64,000 nt of DNA from Candidatus Ornithospirochaeta avicola (GCA_019113245.1 DXHU01000023.1:186001-250000); one strand, 5' to 3'. Shown: positions 18,643-26,371, numbered from the stretch's first letter. The notes: generated from the sequence alone by a model not told the origin. A program made the numbers and translations.

Positions 18643-19277
18643 CACTTGAATGCCTTCTGGTTGTGAGACATGTCAGCCACTCCGCACACATCCTGCACAC
18701 ACTGGTTGAAAACAGGCATTGTCAGGACAGGAAGAGAAAGGCTGTAGCTGTTTGCATCATTGTATGTTCTGGCATTGAGATCTGCCTGAGCATGACGTGG
18801 GAAAAGCATCAAGTGAAGATTGAGGCCCTTTGTAAGTAGCCACTGAGGAGAAAATTCAAAGCCGTTTATCCCACTTTTCACCTCGTCCCGGATCTTCTGG
18901 CTGTCTCCTTCAAAAGCACTCATTCTCTTCAAGTGCAGGAGGAACCAGAGCTCAAAGCACGGATTGAAGTAGATCATCGTGATTCTCTTCTTTGCACAGA
19001 TTTCTTCTGCAGCCTTGACTTCATCTATGTTTGTATTCACATCATCAAAGCCGAAGAGTGCAAACACATGATTGAACTTTCCGCTGTACTTCTTCTTTCC
19101 TGTAATGTCAATCAGCTGCTTCAGGCTGAGTCCTTCGCGTCCTGCCCACTCGACTGTCAGGTTCATGTACCTGCAATCCTTTCTCATCTGATTAAAGTAG
19201 AGTGCCTCGCTCTTTGTCGCAGTGACAAGGAGGATGGTCTCTTTAGCTTCCTGAGTATTCTTCTTTCTCTTGATCAT
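18642..19277 (-). CDS. RloB-like TOPRIM protein with altered catalytic residues
   Basis: A 211-residue protein resembling RloB/AbiLii, the TOPRIM partner of RloA-type ATPases. The family signature FNPCFELWFLLHLKR near residue 104 is intact. The TOPRIM glutamate motif, normally like VCEGEKTE, reads LLVTATKSEALYF near residue 16, so the catalytic Glu is replaced. The DxD motif, normally FDRDD, reads ALFGFDDVN near residue 73, losing its first Asp. It follows the ATPase with no gap (TAA then ATG) and has AGGAGG 8 bases upstream. The family comparison is from memory. A nuclease-dead role or a changed chemistry is inferred. Confidence 0.75.
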   Translation of the reverse strand: MIKRKKNTQEAKETILLVTATKSEALYFNQMRKDCRYMNLTVEWAGREGLSLKQLIDITGKKKYSGKFNHVFALFGFDDVNTNIDEVKAAEEICAKKRITMIYFNPCFELWFLLHLKRMSAFEGDSQKIRDEVKSGINGFEFSPQWLLTKGLNLHLMLFPRHAQADLNARTYNDANSYSLSLPVLTMPVFNQCVQDVCGVADMSHNQKAFK

Positions 19278-20552
19278 TTAGTTTTCCTCCTTCTCTTCAT
19301 CCTCGACAGGAGTGCCGTCATGGACAAAATAGAAATCACTTGTAACAGGCAGAGAACCGAATGCTCCCTGCAGATAGCGGTTGTAGACGCTTGTCCTGCT
19401 TCTTCCCTTGAAATCAGAGAGGGAATAGAAGACTGTGCTCGACTGGCTGTCCTTCTGGGCAAACCAGATTGCATCCTTTCTTAAAAGTCCTTCCTTCAAA
19501 AGGGACGGGTTGCAGTCTACGACGAGCATCTGGCTTCTCTTGTTGCAGTTCTCAAAAATCTCAACGATATGGCAGAGAACATCGGGATGCAAAAGCTGCC
19601 CGAAGTCATCGATTAAAAGAACCTGATCCTTTACAAATGCTGTGAAGAAAGCAATTCCGATTGCTACAAGACGCCTTAATGACAGTGATTCCATGAGGAA
19701 TGTGTTTGAGTATCCATCAACTTTCTTATCATTGACATAAACATGTGTGAATACAACGCTCTTGCTTCCATCCTCCTTGACTCTCACAGCAACTCTCCTG
19801 ATGTCTGTTATATCGACAGACCAGAGATAGTTGACGAGCATGTCGCCCCATCCCGGATGTTTTGAGAGAGCCTCAGCCACAAACTGCTCAGCCTGTGTTC
19901 CAACACCCATAGGAAGAATGTTGAGAGTATTCTCAAACCATGAATACATCCTTCCAGATGTCTCTCCGCCTGAGAGTGCGCTCTCAGAAAGGAAAGTCCT
20001 GCTTTCAGGAAGATTCTTTGCACTCCTCTTCTTCTCGCCCCTGTAAAGCTTTCCAAAGCGGTAGTCATAGCCTTCTGCATCAGATGAGAGCTTTCTCTCA
20101 AACATGAGCTTCTTTGAGTTATTGACAATGAAGTAAAGGCTTTCTGAGAAAATCTTGTCCTTGTTGGCCACAAGGGTGTATCTGCCGATTACAACAGGAT
20201 TCTCCTCATCTCCCTCAATTCCCTTGTCAAGAAGGACATCGATTGAAATCGTTGCCGGTGTAGCCTTGTCTATCCCGTATGCGAACACTGTGCCTGAAAG
20301 GCTTCCTGCAAGCGGATTTGCAATATCGCGCGGGGAAAGAACAATCCTTCTCAAAACCTCAAGAGCTCTCACGAATGAGCTTTTTCCAGCTCCATTCGGA
20401 CCGATTACGGCACTTGTCTTAATCAGACTCATCTTGTCATTGATTCTGATGACCTTGGCAGAATCAAGACGATTGTCCTTAACGGACTCAAAGCAAATGG
20501 TCTGAGGATTCTTGACCGATTTGAAATTCTCAATAGTCATGCTCAAAAGCAT
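19278..20552 (-). CDS. RloA/AbiLi-like AAA ATPase with degenerate signature and Walker B
   Basis: A 424-residue ABC-type/AAA_15-like ATPase starting with LLSMTIENFKSVKNPQTI, the usual opening of this family. Walker A GPNGAGKSS near residue 50 is intact. The signature, normally ES-x-GT-x-R, reads FLMESLSLRRL near 285. Walker B reads VLLIDDFGQLLHP near 310, with Asp in place of the catalytic Glu. The switch position, usually TTHN, reads LVVDCNP near 344. It is thus likely to bind ATP but poor at hydrolysis. AGGAGG stands 7 bases before the ATG at 20552, and the frame overlaps the PHP gene by 10 bases. RloAB/AbiL pairs are phage-defence modules in other bacteria. Confidence 0.78.
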   Translation of the reverse strand: MLLSMTIENFKSVKNPQTICFESVKDNRLDSAKVIRINDKMSLIKTSAVIGPNGAGKSSFVRALEVLRRIVLSPRDIANPLAGSLSGTVFAYGIDKATPATISIDVLLDKGIEGDEENPVVIGRYTLVANKDKIFSESLYFIVNNSKKLMFERKLSSDAEGYDYRFGKLYRGEKKRSAKNLPESRTFLSESALSGGETSGRMYSWFENTLNILPMGVGTQAEQFVAEALSKHPGWGDMLVNYLWSVDITDIRRVAVRVKEDGSKSVVFTHVYVNDKKVDGYSNTFLMESLSLRRLVAIGIAFFTAFVKDQVLLIDDFGQLLHPDVLCHIVEIFENCNKRSQMLVVDCNPSLLKEGLLRKDAIWFAQKDSQSSTVFYSLSDFKGRSRTSVYNRYLQGAFGSLPVTSDFYFVHDGTPVEDEEKEEN

Positions 20553-21205
20553 TGTACTACCTCCTTTATCTCTCTGGATAAATCATTCATTTTCTTCTGT
20601 ATCATGCTGTAGCGCGAAATGACTTCCGCCGCAAAGATAATATCATCTCTGTTTCCATGGCAGTCAGAGGCCACAAGATCTACAACTCCGCTTTCCAGAT
20701 ATTCAAGCACCCTGCCGCCTTTTTTGACTGCCTTTCCGTTTATCTGGATAAGATAGCCCTTATCCTTGAACAGCCTCACCAGCTGACTGTCTGCACTAAG
20801 CCAGCTGTAACGCTCAATATGTGCGATTATCGGCGTCAGCTCAGAAGAAATCGAATCCAGCTTCTCAACAAGATTCACAGGCGCGAAAGCTGTTGAGAAC
20901 TCTAGTAGAATATAACGGCCGGCAATCGGAAGACCTTTTATGAATGCTTCATCCGAGACATAGACTTCGCTTGCCAGAACTGGAAGAAGATCATGATGCT
21001 CAGACATATCTGCTGCTTTTTTAAATGCATCCCTTATGCCTTTTATGTCAGTCACCACAAACGGATTGTAAAGATGCGGTGTAAAACATACTGTATCAAA
21101 TCCACAGGCGCGATAAAGAGAAAGCAGGTCTTCAAGGCTCTCCCAAGTCACTTCCGTGTGGTCGATTGAAGGCAATAGGTGTGCATGTACGTCTATCAGT
21201 CCCAT
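20543..21205 (-). CDS. CpsB/YwqE-like PHP-domain phosphoesterase
   Basis: A 220-residue PHP protein of the CpsB/YwqE (manganese-dependent tyrosine phosphatase) type. It has DVHAHLLPSID at the N terminus, FTPHLYNPF near residue 41, SEVYVSD near 76, IIAHIERYSWL near 127 and VASDCHGNRDD near 180, so the metal ligands are retained. Members dephosphorylate BY-kinases in capsule systems, but no kinase, Wzx/Wzy or glycosyltransferase gene is near. Instead it is the first gene of the operon with RloA- and RloB-like proteins. A TATACT ends six bases before the ATG and there is no ribosome-binding site, so the operon mRNA is predicted to be leaderless. Confidence 0.82.
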   Translation of the reverse strand: MGLIDVHAHLLPSIDHTEVTWESLEDLLSLYRACGFDTVCFTPHLYNPFVVTDIKGIRDAFKKAADMSEHHDLLPVLASEVYVSDEAFIKGLPIAGRYILLEFSTAFAPVNLVEKLDSISSELTPIIAHIERYSWLSADSQLVRLFKDKGYLIQINGKAVKKGGRVLEYLESGVVDLVASDCHGNRDDIIFAAEVISRYSMIQKKMNDLSREIKEVVQCF

Positions 21206-21211
21206 ACCATG

Positions 21212-21241
21212 AGTATAGTTTAAAGGTTGAAAAATTTACAA
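21212..21241 (-). promoter_or_regulatory. Promoter of the PHP-RloAB-LuxR operon, leaderless
   Basis: TTGTAA (21236-21241), an 18-base spacer and TATACT (21212-21217) on the minus strand are followed by six bases and the ATG at 21205. Confidence 0.7.
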
Positions 21242-21262
21242 ATAAAAAAAGATTTTGCCTTT

Positions 21263-21315
21263 TTCCATCATTTGAAGGCATAATCCTGCATCTTTCATGC
21301 CTCAAAATGATGGAA
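21263..21315. repeat. Long imperfect inverted repeat upstream of the PHP operon
   Basis: Arms of 19 bases (21263-21281 and 21297-21315) match at all but two positions when one is reversed and complemented; the outer ten bases TTCCATCATT are perfect. The loop is 15 bases. No T run follows on either strand, so it does not look like a terminator. It lies about 25 bases beyond the -35 of the PHP operon and could be a regulator site or an RNA structure. Confidence 0.7.
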
Positions 21316-21393
21316 TATTAGCAAGGAGTACTACATTTTTGATGTTTTATTCATTTGACTGAGGATATCAAATGAAAAAATTTTTATCAAAAG

Positions 21394-21417
21394 TACGGAA
21401 TTAATTCCGTATTTTTG
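21394..21417. terminator. Hairpin/terminator after the CsgG-like lipoprotein gene
   Basis: A perfect 18-base palindrome TACGGAATTAATTCCGTA has TTTTTG after it on the plus strand and CTTTTG on the minus strand. It lies directly after the stop of the minus-strand lipoprotein gene and may serve both directions. Confidence 0.7.
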
Positions 21418-21419
21418 CA

Positions 21420-22508
21420 TCAGATGTACATTCTGTATATGTTATAGCTGGTATCCCCCTGCTCCCCAGGGCTCTTTCCTTCTATCTGGCTCTGAGCCTC
21501 TTCTGTGCTTTTTTGCATTCTCAAAAACGTGTTTTTAAGCTCAAGAAGTTCACTAGCTCCTGTTTTCTCATATGCCTCATCAAGAATATCAATAGCTTTT
21601 GAGATATCGCTTATTGCATAAAGGAGTGCTGCATTATATGCACTCGGGATATGGGAGGAGGAGGAAAACACAGAATAGAACTCGTTTGCAGCAGCCAGAT
21701 ACTTTCCATCCTTTGCCAGATCATATGCAAGCTCTGCACTCTCATTTTCAGGCTTGTTCTTCATCAGGCTGATATTGCTTGTAACCGTATGCGGGACAAA
21801 GTCAAAGACCATGCTCTTTATTATTCCCCTAATCATGTTGTTGTATGAGTAAAGAGGGGATGGAGGAGAGAACCATGGTCCGGGGATTTGAGCATCATCG
21901 CTGAATGTGCGGCTGAATGAATCAGAGAATATGACTTTGTTTGTCCTGCTGTCTACAAGGGTGTATGAGAATTTGAGCGTGCATGAGACTGAGTAATAAT
22001 AATCTGTGTCTACAACCACAATCTCCTTTCCATCCTCGGCTATGACAATTCTCTCTTTCGACTTTGAATGTATGTATTCATTTATATACATTGTGTCTAT
22101 TGAGGAAAGAAGGACCGCATCGGCACCGAGAGCGGAAAAATCCTCTCCGGGATTATATGAATACTTTATTATGTGATCAGTCTCACGGGGAGAGATGACA
22201 GAAAAATACCTGCTTTCTTCAAGCTGTCTGACAATCTCAGAAGTGGCATAGTCTGCAACAGAGAAAGCAAGATTTGAAGAGTAGCTTGAATAGATTTTCG
22301 AATACATTCTTCCGCTCTCCCTGTCGCTTGTGCGGATGAAGACAGATGGGCGGGAAAAACCTCTGTCAGGAGTCACAGTTGCTACTGCTATGTTCCTGTA
22401 CGGGCCCATGTCGACACGGGATGGAACCATGTATTTGAGATCCACGCTTGTCTGGCAGGATGTGAAGAAAAGAAGAACAAGGGAGCAAAAAAGAATGATT
22501 TTCTTCAT
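21420..22508 (-). CDS. Lipoprotein, CsgG-like N-terminal part with TPR-like tail
   Basis: A 362-residue protein with a lipoprotein signal peptide (FCSLVLLFFTSC, lipidated Cys at residue 18). The next part, GPYRNIAVATVTPDRGFSRP, and the pattern of SVADYATSEIVRQLEESRYF followed by ADAVLLSSID resembles CsgG/LpoB-type periplasmic lipoproteins. After about residue 255 there are two or three TPR-like helix pairs (LAYDLAKDGKYLAAANEFYS, then AYNAALLYAISDISKAIDIL). The precise function is unknown; it is probably anchored in the outer or inner membrane facing the periplasm. The ATG overlaps the stop of the upstream unknown gene (ATGA). Confidence 0.72.
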   Translation of the reverse strand: MKKIILFCSLVLLFFTSCQTSVDLKYMVPSRVDMGPYRNIAVATVTPDRGFSRPSVFIRTSDRESGRMYSKIYSSYSSNLAFSVADYATSEIVRQLEESRYFSVISPRETDHIIKYSYNPGEDFSALGADAVLLSSIDTMYINEYIHSKSKERIVIAEDGKEIVVVDTDYYYSVSCTLKFSYTLVDSRTNKVIFSDSFSRTFSDDAQIPGPWFSPPSPLYSYNNMIRGIIKSMVFDFVPHTVTSNISLMKNKPENESAELAYDLAKDGKYLAAANEFYSVFSSSSHIPSAYNAALLYAISDISKAIDILDEAYEKTGASELLELKNTFLRMQKSTEEAQSQIEGKSPGEQGDTSYNIYRMYI

Positions 22509-23290
22509 ACTATACCTCCAAAGTCCGCATCTCTGAGGCTTTTTATTACAGAAGCAAGACCCTTGTAGTTTCTCTCTGTATTTATGTAAAGGAAAGGAAG
22601 CCCGAGAGAGAATACATAATCCATTGCCCCGCTTCTGTACTGCCTCATCAGAACAGCTGCATTTGGAATTCTGAATGCCTCCTCTGCGCTGTGTGCGATA
22701 ACCAGGTTTATCCTCAGATGGCTTGCTATTCTGCCAATCTCCCCTTCTCTGATCTCTTCGCTGGTGCTTACAAGCACAAGGGGCTTGTCCTGATCGTAAA
22801 AAGGATTATCCGTGTAGCTTGTCACATGCACAAGAGCATCAATTATGTTCTCCCTTGTGTACTCTGCAGTTGATGGAAATGTGAATATCTTCCTTCCATC
22901 CAGAGTATATACCATGTTCATTATATGATTCGGCATTGCCTCAGCTGCAAAATCTTCCTTGTATCTGCTGTCTGATCCAAATCCGAGCATGAGCTTGACA
23001 GGATTGTTGTTCATGACAAGGAACGCTGTATTAAGCACATCCTGTGCATCATATACGATGAACGGTGATTTCTTTGCAACTTCCTCAACAAGGCTCTCAT
23101 AGTCGCTGACCATCGTGAAAAAAGGGATGGCCCTGTTATTCTTCAGTGCGACGCTTTTGAGTCTTTCAAGGTCACATACAGTCATCATGTTGTTTCTCTC
23201 AAGCCTGATCTCAAGATTGAGAGTATCCACTATTTCAAGTAGTTTCTCATCATCGTCTTCAAAGACTGCAAGAAGTGTATAGCTCTGCAT
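22505..23290 (-). CDS. Unknown cytoplasmic protein paired with the lipoprotein
   Basis: A 261-residue protein I do not recognise. It has no signal peptide or membrane segment. It looks like an alpha/beta protein of two similar halves: YTLLAVFEDDDEKLLEIVDT near the start and PLVLVSTSEEIREGEIGRIA near residue 170 both look like a beta strand followed by a helix, as in Rossmann-like folds. VKLMLGFGSDSRYKEDF lies in the middle. A TAATAT hexamer ends six bases before the ATG and no ribosome-binding site is present, so it is predicted leaderless. It is translationally coupled to the lipoprotein gene downstream. Confidence 0.7.
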   Translation of the reverse strand: MQSYTLLAVFEDDDEKLLEIVDTLNLEIRLERNNMMTVCDLERLKSVALKNNRAIPFFTMVSDYESLVEEVAKKSPFIVYDAQDVLNTAFLVMNNNPVKLMLGFGSDSRYKEDFAAEAMPNHIMNMVYTLDGRKIFTFPSTAEYTRENIIDALVHVTSYTDNPFYDQDKPLVLVSTSEEIREGEIGRIASHLRINLVIAHSAEEAFRIPNAAVLMRQYRSGAMDYVFSLGLPFLYINTERNYKGLASVIKSLRDADFGGIV

Positions 23291-23296
23291 AAGCTA

Positions 23297-23302
23297 ATAT
23301 TA
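23297..23302 (-). promoter_or_regulatory. -10 element of the unknown/lipoprotein operon, leaderless
   Basis: TAATAT on the minus strand ends six bases before the ATG at 23290. The -35 region is weak. An inverted repeat, AGCACAG (23302-23308) and CTGTGCT (23324-23330), overlaps it and could be an operator for this divergent region. Confidence 0.45.
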
Positions 23303-23348
23303 GCACAGGAGGATGGAAAAAGTCTGTGCTTTTTCATATCCTTTCCAT

Positions 23349-23510
23349 ATGGAAAATTATTATGAAGATGAGGATCTAGAAGAGGAAGAGGAAAAAATTG
23401 AAAAAGACTGCATCTTCTACACTGACATGAGAAAGTATGTCGATTCTCTTGAAGATGAAGAAGAGCTTCTTGAAGATCTTGAGGATGAAAAATACGATAT
23501 TCTTCCATAA
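23349..23510 (+). CDS. Small, extremely acidic hypothetical protein
   Basis: A 53-residue ORF in which 25 residues are Asp or Glu, with DLEEEEEKIEKD near the start and LEDEEELLEDLEDEKYD near the end. One cysteine is present and there is no signal peptide. It has no ribosome-binding site; a weak CATATC 8 bases upstream could act as a leaderless -10. The frame could begin at 23313, but that extension has an unrelated composition. Highly acidic small proteins are sometimes DNA mimics or chaperone-like, but nothing here proves this, or even that the ORF is translated. It ends just before a palindromic site upstream of the TrpX-type gene. Confidence 0.45.
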   Translation: MENYYEDEDLEEEEEKIEKDCIFYTDMRKYVDSLEDEEELLEDLEDEKYDILP

Positions 23511-23513
23511 AAT

Positions 23514-23527
23514 TGCATAATTATGCA
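23514..23527. promoter_or_regulatory. Perfect 14-bp palindrome upstream of the TrpX-type operon
   Basis: TGCATAATTATGCA is a perfect dyad. It begins four bases after the small acidic ORF and ends 10 bases before the -35 of the transporter operon, where an operator would be expected. Confidence 0.4.
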
Positions 23528-23537
23528 CTTTTTATTC

Positions 23538-23566
23538 TTGAGTCTGCTCTTCTCTTTGTTTATCAT
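23538..23566 (+). promoter_or_regulatory. Promoter of the TrpX-type transporter operon
   Basis: TTGAGT (23538-23543), 17 bases and TATCAT (23561-23566). Transcription would begin about 15 bases before the ATG at 23589, which excludes the longer frame that opens at 23523. Confidence 0.6.
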
Positions 23567-23588
23567 TCAGAAAATAAAGGGAGGCTAT

Positions 23589-24584
23589 ATGAAGAAAATC
23601 ATATTATCTTTACTCGTTCTCACCATTACTTTCTCACTCTTTGCAATGGGTGCAGAAGAGACAAATGACGGGAGCATCAGGATCGGAGTTTCCAAGCTGA
23701 TGAGCCATGCGGCACTCGATGCTGCTGAAAAGGGCATGCAGGATTACCTTGACTCAACTGGGCTTGACATCACATACGATTTCCAGAATGCAAACGGAGA
23801 CATATCATCTGCAGGACAGATTGCGCAGAAATTCAAGGATGACGGGGCTGATATAGTTGTAGGAGTTGCAACACCGACAGCACAGGCTCTTGCAAATGTG
23901 TTCATGGACACTCCTGTTGTATTTACTGCAATCACAGATCCTGTTGATGCTGGACTCATGAGCAATGTAAACGGAGATGAGGGTTCAAACATTGCAGGAG
24001 TATCAGATTTGTCCCCCGTTGAGGAGCAGATAAAGCTCTTCATGGATATAACAGGTGCAAAGACAATCGGAAATGTTTACGCATCGGGAGAAGCAAACGG
24101 CGTTGTGCTGATGAACCTTGCAAAAGAAGCTGTTGAAAAAAATGGAGGAACATTTGTAGAGGCAGCAGTTGCCAATACAAGCGAGGTCATGATGGCAACC
24201 CAGTCCATAATCGACAGGGTTGATGCTGTCTATATAGCAACTGACAACACTGTCATTGCCGCACTTGCAAGCGTTGCTGAAGTATGCAAGGACAGCGGAA
24301 AACCTCTCTTTTCTGCCGACCCGTCAGGAGTTGAAGGTCTTGATGTCCTTATTTCCTGGGGCTTTGACTACTATTCAATCGGAACAGAGACAGGAAAGGT
24401 CATTGAGAAGATTCTGTCTGGCCAGGAGCCGGGAAAGATTGGAACAGTGTACCTCACAGATCCATCTGATTTCGAGCTCTGGTTCAATCTCGATAACGCA
24501 AAGGATCTTGGCATCGAGATAGCTGATGAGTATCTTGACATGGCTGCAGTAATTATAGAAAATGGCCAGAAAATAGAAAAATAA
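23589..24584 (+). CDS. trpX: ABC transporter substrate-binding protein, TrpX/COG2984 family
   Basis: A 331-residue ABC_sub_bind protein. The signal peptide MKKIILSLLVLTITFSLFAM ends before GAEETND, again without a lipobox cysteine. The mature part has IRIGVSKLMSHAALDAAEKG, VVGVATPTAQALANVF and DAVYIATDNTVIAALASVAE, typical of the family that includes TrpX (tryptophan/aromatic amino acids) and related proteins. GGGAGG lies before the ATG at 23589. It is the first gene of a binding protein-permease-ATPase operon. The substrate is inferred from the family only; purines and other amino acids have also been proposed for members of this group. Confidence 0.82.
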   Translation: MKKIILSLLVLTITFSLFAMGAEETNDGSIRIGVSKLMSHAALDAAEKGMQDYLDSTGLDITYDFQNANGDISSAGQIAQKFKDDGADIVVGVATPTAQALANVFMDTPVVFTAITDPVDAGLMSNVNGDEGSNIAGVSDLSPVEEQIKLFMDITGAKTIGNVYASGEANGVVLMNLAKEAVEKNGGTFVEAAVANTSEVMMATQSIIDRVDAVYIATDNTVIAALASVAEVCKDSGKPLFSADPSGVEGLDVLISWGFDYYSIGTETGKVIEKILSGQEPGKIGTVYLTDPSDFELWFNLDNAKDLGIEIADEYLDMAAVIIENGQKIEK

Positions 24585-24608
24585 TATATCATCGTGTTTT
24601 TTCACTTG

Positions 24609-24635
24609 ATTAAGGCCACCGAAAGTGGCCTTAAT
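24609..24635 (+). other. Hairpin between binding-protein and permease genes
   Basis: TTAAGGCCAC pairs with GTGGCCTTAA around CGAAA, a perfect 10-bp stem. Only a short TTAATT follows, so it is a weak attenuator or mRNA-stabilising structure. Confidence 0.75.
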
Positions 24636-24657
24636 TAATTCATATACCGGAGGATTG

Positions 24658-25590
24658 ATGTTAGAAGGAATATTCGTGGAGGGCCTCATTTTTTCCATAA
24701 TGGTCCTCGGCATACTCATAAGCTACAGAATTCTTGATCTTGCGGACCTCACATGTGACGGGTCCTTTGCAACAGGAGCGGCAATTGCCGCAATGGCCAT
24801 AGTAAGCGGAATGGGAGTCTTTACTGCCCTTTTACTTGCCTTCATCGGAGGAATCCTCTGCGGAATGGTTACAGCACTCATTCATACAAGGCTCAGAATT
24901 CCTGGCCTTCTTGCTAGCATACTCACAATGACAATGCTTTATTCAATCAACTTGAGAATACTAGGCAACAAGGCCAACGTGCAGCTGTTAAGAGGAGTTG
25001 AGACTCTCTACCGCTCATTTCCAGAGCATGTTCCGTTTTTATCAAGTGCGGCGGCAAGCCTTCTTATAACACTCATAATAGTTCTGGCAATAAAAATCAT
25101 ATTCGATCTCTTTTTCCGAACAGACCTCGGACTTGCCATCGGAGCACTCGGAGGGAACGAGCAGGTAATAATCTCTCAGGGCATGAATCCGTCAGTGCTC
25201 AAGATAATAGGACTCGGACTTTCAAATGGCCTGATTGCCCTTTCAGGAGGACTTCTTGCCCAGTATCAGGGCTTTGCTGATGCAAATCTTGGACAGGGAA
25301 TGGTCGTTCAGGGCCTTGCTGCCATAATGCTCGGAGAATTCCTGTTCTCATCAAACAAGATCACGCTCATAACTCTCAGGGCAATTTTAGGCGCTATAAT
25401 ATATAAAGCTCTCATGTTCTTCGGAAGAAAGTACGGCTATCTTATCGGAATAACTACAAATGACTTCAAGCTTCTTACAGGAATCCTTGTCATAATCTCC
25501 CTTGCTGTTGCAAAGGCAAGAGCCGCAGGAAGCGCAAAGAGCGCAAGAAGGAAAGCAATCAAGGCAAATATGGGAGGGCACGATGCTTAA
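24658..25590 (+). CDS. trpY: ABC transporter permease, TrpY/COG4120 family
   Basis: A 310-residue membrane protein with about nine hydrophobic segments. It begins MLEGIFVEGLIFSIMVLGIL and has the LivH-like SYRILDLADLTCDGSFATGA near residue 25, as in COG4120 permeases, and ALGGNEQVIISQGMNPSVLK in the cytoplasmic coupling region. The open frame starts earlier at 24625, inside the hairpin, but GGAGG precedes the ATG at 24658, which is also the family start. The end overlaps the ATPase start by 8 bases. Confidence 0.85.
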   Translation: MLEGIFVEGLIFSIMVLGILISYRILDLADLTCDGSFATGAAIAAMAIVSGMGVFTALLLAFIGGILCGMVTALIHTRLRIPGLLASILTMTMLYSINLRILGNKANVQLLRGVETLYRSFPEHVPFLSSAAASLLITLIIVLAIKIIFDLFFRTDLGLAIGALGGNEQVIISQGMNPSVLKIIGLGLSNGLIALSGGLLAQYQGFADANLGQGMVVQGLAAIMLGEFLFSSNKITLITLRAILGAIIYKALMFFGRKYGYLIGITTNDFKLLTGILVIISLAVAKARAAGSAKSARRKAIKANMGGHDA

Positions 25591-26371
25591 GATTGAGAAT
25601 GTCACAAAAGTATTCTTTCCGGGAACAATAAACGAGAAGATGGCCCTTGACAACATAAACCTTGAAGTCAACAAGGGTGATGTAATCTGTGTAATCGGTT
25701 CAAACGGATCTGGAAAGAGCACGCTCTTCAATATGATTGCAGGAACATTTCCTGTAACTAGCGGAAAAATAAGTCTCATGGACAAGGACATTACTAACCT
25801 TGCCGAGTACAAGAGAGCTTTCCAGATAGGAAGAATATTCCAGGATCCTACAAAGGGAACAAGCGCCAACATGTCAATTGCCGACAATATGATTCTTGCA
25901 TATAAAAAAGGCATGAGAGGACTCAGGTTCAGCCTGAACAAGGAGATGAGAGAGCACTTTAAGGAGCTTCTGGAGCCTATTCACCTTTCAGACAGGCTGG
26001 AAGATAATGTGGGACTTCTTTCAGGAGGACAGCGCCAGGCTCTCACTCTCCTGATGACCACGCTCTCTAATCCAAGTCTCATGCTTTTAGATGAGCATAC
26101 TGCCGCACTCGACCCTGTCAATGCAGATATAGTAATGAATCTCACAAAGCGCTATATCGAACGCGACAGGCTGACAGCAATGATGGTCACACACAACATG
26201 CAGTTTGCCATCGACTACGGCAACCGCCTTATAATGATGGATGAAGGACACATAATATTCGACATAAAGGAAGATGAGAAGAAGAAGCTCACTGTTCCTA
26301 TTCTTGTCGATATGTTCAGGAGCGCAAGGAACAAGGAGTTTGCAAACGACGAAGCCCTGCTCACAACATAG
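25583..26371 (+). CDS. trpZ: ABC transporter ATP-binding protein, TrpZ/COG1101 family
   Basis: A 262-residue ATPase with Walker A IGSNGSGKST near residue 40, signature LLSGGQRQALTL near 150, Walker B LMLLDEHTAALDP near 172 (His after the catalytic Glu is the COG1101 habit) and the switch histidine in MMVTHNMQFA. GGGAGG precedes the ATG at 25583, which lies in the last codons of the permease. It completes the TrpXYZ-type importer. The 3' end overlaps the start region of the Y-family polymerase gene. Confidence 0.9.
   Translation: MLKIENVTKVFFPGTINEKMALDNINLEVNKGDVICVIGSNGSGKSTLFNMIAGTFPVTSGKISLMDKDITNLAEYKRAFQIGRIFQDPTKGTSANMSIADNMILAYKKGMRGLRFSLNKEMREHFKELLEPIHLSDRLEDNVGLLSGGQRQALTLLMTTLSNPSLMLLDEHTAALDPVNADIVMNLTKRYIERDRLTAMMVTHNMQFAIDYGNRLIMMDEGHIIFDIKEDEKKKLTVPILVDMFRSARNKEFANDEALLTT

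Noticed and set aside
18642-20552. Calling the ATPase/TOPRIM pair a working PARIS or RloAB defence system
   Set aside because: The family likeness is reasonable, but several catalytic residues are replaced, so I describe it as an RloAB-like pair of unknown activity.
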